A stretch of DNA of 13,859 nt from Isotricha intestinalis. Its lineage: Eukaryota > Ciliophora > Litostomatea > Vestibuliferida > Isotrichidae. The notes under the pieces were generated by a model. It was not told where the DNA came from. It did not search any database and saw only the letters and a list, made by a program, of their open reading frames with translations. Location: the NCBI GenBank assembly GCA_023807065.1, contig JAJJLU010000934.1, forward strand, positions 1-13,859. Direction: 5' to 3'. The translations under genes and the position numbers were made by a program. Positions 7,970-13,859 of this stretch are shown in pieces (within the stretch, counting starts at the first letter, position 1; each line of letters opens with the position of its first letter).

Positions 7970-7993
7970 TATTATATAATTAATTATATAATA
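7970..7993. repeat. 24-bp perfect A/T palindrome between two genes
   Basis: The sequence reads identically on both strands over 24 bases, centred at 7981/7982. It lies 23 bases after the CH-protein stop and 60 bases before the Ca2+ pump start. As RNA it could fold on itself. In DNA this rich in A and T, a palindrome of this size can arise by chance (arms of 12 two-letter matches), so a role in 3' end formation or promoter architecture is only possible. Confidence 0.5.
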
Positions 7994-8053
7994 ATTTATA
8001 CCTCAAAAAAAAATTTAAAAGAAAACAAAATTGAATAAAAAAATAATAATATA

Positions 8054-11000
8054 ATGTCAACAGAATTAAATTCAAAAACGAACGTTCCAAAAACACCTCA
8101 TTTCTCAATATCAATAAATGACTTAGAAAAATTAATGACATATTATAAAGAGCGATCATCAGATTATGGAGATTTAAAATATATCGAATTTCTAAAAGGC
8201 CCTTTAACAATATTAGAAAAATTAGAAACAAATATTCAAAATGGAATAACATCGTTAGAATATAGAGAAGAAGAATTAGGTTCAAATAAAGTCTTCACAG
8301 AACCAGTTCCTCCATTTTGTATTTATGTACTAGAAGCTTTTGAAGATATGATGATAAGAATATTAATCGTTGCTGCTCTTGTACAAATTATATTAGGAGT
8401 TACTTTATCTGATGATAAAAGCAAAGATTGGATTGATGGTGTAAGTATTATCATTGCTGTTACTATTGTTGTTCTTGTTGGAAGTATTACTAATTGGAAA
8501 AAAGAAAATAAATTTCATGAATTAAATGAAATTCAATCTGAAGGAACAAAATATAAATTAATTCGAAATGGAAATCCTGAAGATCATATAAGTGATGATA
8601 TTTTAGTTGGTGATTTAATAATGATAAATTATGGTGATATAATGCCAGCAGATGTATTATTAATTGAAGGTAATGGAATAAAAATGGATGAAAGTGCATT
8701 AACAGGTGAAAGTGATGCAATGAAAAAAGAATCATATGAAAAATGTATTGACATTAAAAATAACGGAAATTCAAAAGTACCTTCTCCATTAATTTTAAGT
8801 GGAACTTATTGCATTGAAGGTTCTGGGAAAGGAATTGTAATTGCTGTTGGTGATCATAGTCAAAAAGGAATTATAAGAAGAACTGTTGATAATGCACAAG
8901 AAAATAGTAAAACACCTTTAGAAGAAAAATTAGATAAAATTGCAGGTATGATTGGATGGTTTGGTCTTGGTGCTGGTATTGTTACTTTAATTGCTTTATT
9001 TATAAGATTTGGAATCTCTTTTTCTAAAGATAAAGAATCTTATAAAGATAATTCTCATTTAGAAAGTTTAGTCACTGGATATGCTTTTAATTATCCTTAT
9101 CAAATTAAAAATAATAAAATTGGTTCTAAAGTTAATACTAATTTAATTAATCCTGATACCCTTATACCTAAAAAAATTCTAGATATTATTATTCTATGTG
9201 TTTCTATTATTGTTGTTGCAATTCCTGAAGGATTACCTCTTGCTGTTACTTTAAGTTTAGCTTTCTCAATTAAAAAAATGATGGATCAAAATAATTTAGT
9301 AAGAAAAATGCATGCTTGTGAAACAATGGGAGGAGCGAATTATATTTGTACTGATAAAACTGGTACTCTTACAAAAAATGAAATGAGTGTTTATCAAATT
9401 TTAACTGGTTCTCCTAATTTAAAATTTGAATTAAAACAAAATTTAGATGTTACAAATGTAGGAAGTTTAAAACAAGGAAATAATAATGATGAAATGATTC
9501 AAATAAGAGAAGATTATAATACATTATTTAAAAATAAAGAATATTGGAATATTTTAAAAGAAGCAATAGCTTTAAATATAGAAGGGACAATAAAAATATT
9601 AGATAAACCAAATATTAATGGTGATACTGAAATATGTGAAACAAAAAATAAAACAGATAAAGCTTTTATTGATTTTTTATATAGATTTAAATCACCAATT
9701 AGTGTTGAAAGAGCAAAATATTTAGATAAAGCAGAAAATTTTCGTCAATTTCCTTTTGATTCAAAAAGGAAAAGAATGAGTACTTTTGTTAAACATGAAT
9801 CATTTCCAAAAGGATATCGTTTATTTTCTAAAGGAGGAGCTGAAAATGCAATTATATATTGTAAATATTATTTAGACCCTTCCACTGGTTTAGTAGAACC
9901 ATTAAAAGATGAAAATTTAACATTTATAACAGGAATAATTGATGAATTTAATAAAGATAAATTACGTTCTTTATATATTTGTTATAAAGATATTACAGAA
10001 GATGAATTTAATAATTGTGAATTAGTAGATTCAGATAATAAATTAATTGATCAAAAAGATATGACATTCATTGGAGTTTTTGGAATTAAAGATTCATTAC
10101 GTGATGGAGTAAAAGAAGCAGTATTAAAATGTCATGAAGCACAAGTAAATGTAATAATGGTAACAGGAGATAATATAGTAACAGCAACAGCAATTGCAAA
10201 AGATTGTAATATATTAGGAAAAGATGTAGATTTGAAAAATTTAAAGGCATGTGATATAGAAGAAGAACCAGATCAAATAAATGATCCAAATATGAAAGAA
10301 GAACATATAAATTATGTACTTGAAAATCAACCAAAAGCATTAACAGGTAATACATTCTATAATATTGTTGAAGGATTAATTTGTGAAGTTTGCAATGAAG
10401 AAACAAATATTTGTAAATGTCCAAAAACAGAAGCAGAAGCAAAACAATATGCAGAAAGAACAAAAACAAAACAAAAACCAGTTAAAAAAGATATAATAAA
10501 AAATATGGATAATTTTAGAAAAATTACAAAAAACTTAAGAGTAATGGCTCGTTCTCAACCAATACATAAATATACTTTAGTACTTGGATTAAAAGCCTTA
10601 GGACAAGTCGTTGCTGTTACTGGAGATGGAACAAATGATGCTCCTGCTTTAAGTAAAAGTGATGTTGGTTTTGCTATGTTTGCAGGTACTGATATTGCAA
10701 AAGAAGCTTCTGATATTGTTATTCTTGATAATAATTTTTCATCTATTGTTGTTGCTATTATTTATGGAAGAAATATTTATGATAATATAAGGAAATTCCT
10801 TCAATTCCAATTAACAGTTAATTTCTGTGCTTGTGTTCTTGTTTTTATTTGTGCTTGTATTGGTAATGAAACTCCATTAACTCCAATTCAAATGCTTTGG
10901 GTAAATTTAATAATGGATTCATTAGGTTCTTTATCTTTAGCAACAGAACCTCCTTATGAAGAACTTCTTCAAAGAGAGCCTACAAAAAGAAAGGAAAGTA

Positions 11001-11842
11001 TAATAAATGGTAAAATGTGGAAACATATAATTATTCAAGCAATAATAGAATTCATTTTACTTCTTCTTCTCTTTTTATATGCACCTAAATTTATTAAAGA
11101 AAATGATTGTATTCGTTTAGCAGAAATAGAAGTAATAAAAAGATGTTATGATTCTTTACCTGGAGGAGTAACTGATACAAGTTATATAATTTATGGTACT
11201 GAAATTAAATGGAGTAGTAAAACTAAATTAAAAATCGGAGCAAATGAAGAAATGTGTGGAAAATATGGGAAAAGACAAAATTTAAGTGTTGCTTTTAAAG
11301 AATTTTATAATGCTAATGGAGGTACTGTACATATGACTTTAATATTTAATATTTTTGTTTTTTATACTTTATTCAATCAAATTAATTGTAGAGTTATTGA
11401 TGATAGTTTTAATATTTTTATTCGATTATTTAAGAGTATTTTATTTCCATTAATTACTATTTTGGAAATGGGTTTTCAAGTTCTTTTAGTTTCTTATGGA
11501 AATAATTTTTTCCATTGTGCTGAAAATGGATTAACTGGAGGACAATGGGGAATTACATTTGGATTTGCTTCAATAACTTTTATTGTAAATTTTTGTATCA
11601 AATTAATTCCTTTGGAAAATTTAATTGATAAATATTTTTTAAAAAAAGAAAAAGAACAAGATAAAAATAATATAGAAAATGAAGATAATAAAGATAATAA
11701 TGATAATGAAACTAATAAAAATGATGTAAAAAAAATTCGGGATGAATTAGATCAAGAAATAATAAATTCTTATAGTGAAAGAGGAGGATTATTAAGATTA
11801 AGAAGCAATAATCATAATAATAAAATTTCTAAAAAAGAATAA
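8054..11842 (+). CDS. Plasma-membrane-type Ca2+-transporting P-type ATPase (type IIB)
   Basis: The 1262-residue pump is complete and intronless. It hydrolyses ATP to export Ca2+ across the plasma membrane or into cortical alveoli. Signature sites: actuator TGES 217-220; M4 PEGLP 391-395; phosphorylation DKTGT with Asp434; nucleotide-binding KGGAEN 593-598; TGDN 704-707; hinge GDGTND 857-862. Ten membrane segments fall at about 101-118, 129-147, 297-318, 375-401, 917-936, 945-962, 990-1010, 1093-1112, 1127-1147 and 1163-1186. M6 has the type IIB pattern NLIMDSLGSLSLATEPP, with Asn951 and Asp955 as Ca2+ ligands, and M8 has the FNxIN block of PMCAs. Oddities are a four-Cys insert at 777-789, an 80-residue M7-M8 loop, and AMFAGTD where many PMCAs have AMGIAGTD. 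The cytosolic tail (about 1187-1262) is Asp/Asn/Lys-rich and ends with RGGLLRLR, a possible calmodulin site. A SERCA-type pump is unlikely given the M6 and M8 motifs. Confidence 0.96.
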   Translation: MSTELNSKTNVPKTPHFSISINDLEKLMTYYKERSSDYGDLKYIEFLKGPLTILEKLETNIQNGITSLEYREEELGSNKVFTEPVPPFCIYVLEAFEDMMIRILIVAALVQIILGVTLSDDKSKDWIDGVSIIIAVTIVVLVGSITNWKKENKFHELNEIQSEGTKYKLIRNGNPEDHISDDILVGDLIMINYGDIMPADVLLIEGNGIKMDESALTGESDAMKKESYEKCIDIKNNGNSKVPSPLILSGTYCIEGSGKGIVIAVGDHSQKGIIRRTVDNAQENSKTPLEEKLDKIAGMIGWFGLGAGIVTLIALFIRFGISFSKDKESYKDNSHLESLVTGYAFNYPYQIKNNKIGSKVNTNLINPDTLIPKKILDIIILCVSIIVVAIPEGLPLAVTLSLAFSIKKMMDQNNLVRKMHACETMGGANYICTDKTGTLTKNEMSVYQILTGSPNLKFELKQNLDVTNVGSLKQGNNNDEMIQIREDYNTLFKNKEYWNILKEAIALNIEGTIKILDKPNINGDTEICETKNKTDKAFIDFLYRFKSPISVERAKYLDKAENFRQFPFDSKRKRMSTFVKHESFPKGYRLFSKGGAENAIIYCKYYLDPSTGLVEPLKDENLTFITGIIDEFNKDKLRSLYICYKDITEDEFNNCELVDSDNKLIDQKDMTFIGVFGIKDSLRDGVKEAVLKCHEAQVNVIMVTGDNIVTATAIAKDCNILGKDVDLKNLKACDIEEEPDQINDPNMKEEHINYVLENQPKALTGNTFYNIVEGLICEVCNEETNICKCPKTEAEAKQYAERTKTKQKPVKKDIIKNMDNFRKITKNLRVMARSQPIHKYTLVLGLKALGQVVAVTGDGTNDAPALSKSDVGFAMFAGTDIAKEASDIVILDNNFSSIVVAIIYGRNIYDNIRKFLQFQLTVNFCACVLVFICACIGNETPLTPIQMLWVNLIMDSLGSLSLATEPPYEELLQREPTKRKESIINGKMWKHIIIQAIIEFILLLLLFLYAPKFIKENDCIRLAEIEVIKRCYDSLPGGVTDTSYIIYGTEIKWSSKTKLKIGANEEMCGKYGKRQNLSVAFKEFYNANGGTVHMTLIFNIFVFYTLFNQINCRVIDDSFNIFIRLFKSILFPLITILEMGFQVLLVSYGNNFFHCAENGLTGGQWGITFGFASITFIVNFCIKLIPLENLIDKYFLKKEKEQDKNNIENEDNKDNNDNETNKNDVKKIRDELDQEIINSYSERGGLLRLRSNNHNNKISKKE

Positions 11843-12200
11843 GTTATGATAATAATAGTATTTATGACAAATTATTTTTATTTATGTATAATATAATTAT
11901 TTTTTTTGGGTTAATAATAATAAAACTACAATTTTTGTTTTAATTTATTTAAATTTTACACTAAATCTTTTTATTTTTTTATTTTAAATAAGATAAGAAA
12001 TAAGTTATATTTGATGAAAAAAAATGACTTTAAAAAACAATTAATAGTTAACTAGACTGGAATAAATAATAATTCTTTAACTTTTTAAAATATATTCTTT
12101 TAAAGGAACTTATTATATTTGTTTGTTAATAATTTTCGAAATAAATTTTTAATTTTATTCATGATTACCTATATAAATAATTAATTAATAAAAAAATAAA
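11843..12200. other. Longest intergenic gap; no gene seen
   Basis: These 358 bases between two same-strand genes hold no open frame worth calling (the best visible is about 13 codons), no tRNA-like arms and no repeats beyond A/T runs. The first part should hold the 3' untranslated region of the Ca2+ pump and the last part the promoter and A-rich leader of the coiled-coil gene. It is three to four times longer than the other gaps, so it could hide a small noncoding RNA that I cannot recognise by eye. Confidence 0.5.
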
Positions 12201-13619
12201 ATGACAAATTCAAATATAGATAGTTCATATAATTATGAATTAAAAGAACTTAAAATAAAAGAAAAATTATATACTCTTTTTTATGAATTAACAAGTGAAA
12301 TTAAGGATAAAAAAATAGAAATAGATGAAGAAGAATATGAAGAAAATATTAGAACAACATCAGTCTTTCAAATAATTGAATATATATATCAAGCTATTCA
12401 AATTCTTCTTAAAAAATATAAGAAAGAAAATATAAAAACATTTATTCCTAATAATATTGAAATTAATCAGTATGAACAAATTTTAAGAAAATATGAAAAC
12501 AAAGAAAGAAAATTATTGAAAAAACAATTTCAATATAAAATTTATAGAGATACTTTAGAATATAAAATTGAAGAATATATGGAAATGGAAGAAGAATTTG
12601 AAGAAATGAAAACTAAATTTAAATATGAAGACGGTAAATTTCTAGAAAATGATAGAAAAGACAATGAAATAATAATAATAAGACAAGAAAACACAAATTT
12701 GAAAAAGATAATTGAAAATTTAGAAAAAGAAATAAATAATAAAAATAAAGATTTATCTGATATTAATTTTAAGTATCAAAATTTAGAAAAAAAACTTGAA
12801 GAAACTAAAAAAGAATTAAATTTATTTTCTAATATTGATATGAGTAATTATAATAATTACAATAATGGAAATTCTTCTTTAATAACAAATAATAAAACTA
12901 ATAATAATTCATTAGGCCTTAAAAATAATCAAAATTCAAATAATAATAATGGTAAAATTACAAAAAATTCTTTTTATCTTTGTAAAAATAATATTAATGA
13001 AATTAATGATTTTAAAATTTTAAATTTGAAAAGTTCTAAACCTTCAAACCATAAAAATGCGCATATACATGAATTATTTGTTAAAAGTAAAAATATAGAT
13101 AATATAAATTCAAAAAGATATTATTCAAATAAAAACCAAAATTCTTTAAGTTTTAATAAAAGTAATTCAAATAATGTGATATTAGAACAAAAAAAAATTA
13201 ATTTATTATCTAGATATCTTTCTTATAAAAAGATTAATAAAGGAAGAATTAATAATAATTCAAATAATAAATTTAATAATAAAAATATTAAAGACTATAA
13301 AGATAATAATCAGACATATAATAAACATAATAATTCTTGTTTAAGAATTATAAAAAAATTTCCTTTGAAAATATCTCAAAATGGTAATTTAACGAATAGA
13401 GAGTCTATAAACATAAAAAATTATTTAAAAAGAAATAACATTTCAAATTCTCAAAATTTTAAAAATCAAAATTCAATATCAAAAATATTAAAAGAAAAAC
13501 AAATAAAAAATAGTAAAAAAAATAATGTAAATAGTAGTTATAATTCAAATAATAATATAGATAAATCATTATATTCATCTGCAACTTCAAGATATGAAAA
13601 TGAAAAAAACTTTAACTAA
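12201..13619 (+). CDS. Coiled-coil protein with Asn/Ser/Lys-rich tail, function unknown
   Basis: I do not recognise this 472-residue product. Residues about 13-80 are helical, with a hydrophobic stretch SVFQIIEYIYQAIQILL that looks amphipathic rather than transmembrane. Residues about 85-208 are strongly charged with heptad-like spacing (for example EEYMEMEEEFEEMKTKF and LKKIIENLEKEI), a clear coiled-coil signature. Residues about 215-472 are low-complexity Asn/Ser/Lys, probably disordered, with no catalytic motif. There is no signal peptide. The ATG follows an A-rich leader, and the stop TAA overlaps an AATAAA string that is unremarkable in this composition. It is the last gene before the telomere, about 207 bases away. 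A basal-body, cortical or other cytoskeletal scaffold role is a guess from composition only. Confidence 0.55.
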   Translation: MTNSNIDSSYNYELKELKIKEKLYTLFYELTSEIKDKKIEIDEEEYEENIRTTSVFQIIEYIYQAIQILLKKYKKENIKTFIPNNIEINQYEQILRKYENKERKLLKKQFQYKIYRDTLEYKIEEYMEMEEEFEEMKTKFKYEDGKFLENDRKDNEIIIIRQENTNLKKIIENLEKEINNKNKDLSDINFKYQNLEKKLEETKKELNLFSNIDMSNYNNYNNGNSSLITNNKTNNNSLGLKNNQNSNNNNGKITKNSFYLCKNNINEINDFKILNLKSSKPSNHKNAHIHELFVKSKNIDNINSKRYYSNKNQNSLSFNKSNSNNVILEQKKINLLSRYLSYKKINKGRINNNSNNKFNNKNIKDYKDNNQTYNKHNNSCLRIIKKFPLKISQNGNLTNRESINIKNYLKRNNISNSQNFKNQNSISKILKEKQIKNSKKNNVNSSYNSNNNIDKSLYSSATSRYENEKNFN

Positions 13620-13826
13620 TAAAATAGAACAAAATATAAATTATATTATTTAAATAAAATTTATTTATTCCTTTTTTAAAATTGGGAAAAAATTATAAAT
13701 TCTATTTTTTTTATATAAAATTATTGATTCTCATTAAATTAATTTATGTTTTTATATTTATATTTTAAATTAATTATTGATTTTTGTAGTTTAAAATCTA
13801 TTAATATCTGATTTCAATCTTTTAAT
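13620..13826. other. Short subtelomeric segment, noncoding
   Basis: These 207 bases between the last stop codon and the telomere are A/T-rich, with no open frame or repeat family visible. They should contain the 3' end of the coiled-coil gene's transcript. Such a short subtelomere is typical of ciliate macronuclear chromosomes, where telomeres are added close to genes. No obvious chromosome-breakage consensus can be picked out. Confidence 0.5.
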
Positions 13827-13859
13827 GGGGATTGGGGATTGGGGATTGGGGGATTGGGG
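13827..13859 (+). repeat. Telomeric repeat, GGGGATT units
   Basis: Thirty-three bases consist of GGGG blocks separated by ATT: three units of GGGGATT, one with five Gs, and a closing GGGG at the window edge. The strand is G-rich toward the 3' end, as expected for a right-hand chromosome end. The complement is CCCCAAT, which I recall as the telomere unit of litostome ciliates. The junction with AT-rich DNA at 13826/13827 is abrupt, consistent with de novo telomere addition. The array is short because reads or the assembly end here. Confidence 0.93.

Noticed and set aside
10086..10469. 127-residue minus-strand open frame inside the Ca2+ pump
   Set aside because: Leu-rich antisense shadow of a certain coding region. 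The same applies to the frames at 8490-8735, 6589-6819 and 7980-8285.

Overview
This window looks like one end of a gene-dense, very AT-rich macronuclear chromosome of a ciliate. The right edge is a capped end: an uninterrupted G-rich telomere of GGGGATT units (CCCCAAT on the other strand) closes the window at 13827-13859. As I recall, this unit is the one reported for litostome rumen ciliates such as Entodinium; that is memory, not a search. Six long intronless reading frames all end in TAA, and Gln is written CAA/CAG inside them. The code therefore appears standard, which also fits litostomes better than ciliates that read TAA/TAG as Gln. Protein-coding DNA fills most of the window, with intergenic gaps of about 85-360 bases.

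Layout. The genes point outward from a strand switch at 5715-5798. To the left, on the minus strand, lie an EF-hand-like protein (3171-5714), a HAT/RRM protein of SART3/Prp24 type cut short in its second RRM (2075-3064), and a Nop14-like C-terminal protein (137-1330). Between the last two, on the plus strand, lies a decayed CCR4/Angel/nocturnin-type endonuclease-exonuclease-phosphatase pseudogene (1421-about 2081). To the right, all on the plus strand, lie a protein with two calponin-homology-like domains (5799-7946), a plasma-membrane-type Ca2+-transporting P-type ATPase (8054-11842, the most secure call), and a coiled-coil protein with an Asn-rich tail (12201-13619). A short AT-rich subtelomere and the telomere follow.

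Working together. No operon is expected in a ciliate, and nothing shows a single pathway. There are two loose themes: RNA/ribosome biogenesis genes on the left (Nop14-like, SART3-like, a deadenylase-like relic) and calcium/cytoskeleton-type proteins in the middle and right (EF-hand-like, CH-like, Ca2+ pump).

Most notable. The two converging genes at about 2081-2087 both lose their family similarity within a few bases of each other. The phosphatase-type relic stops just before its catalytic D-x-N block, and the RRM gene stops inside RRM2. This looks like a rearrangement breakpoint. I saw no convincing new multi-gene system.
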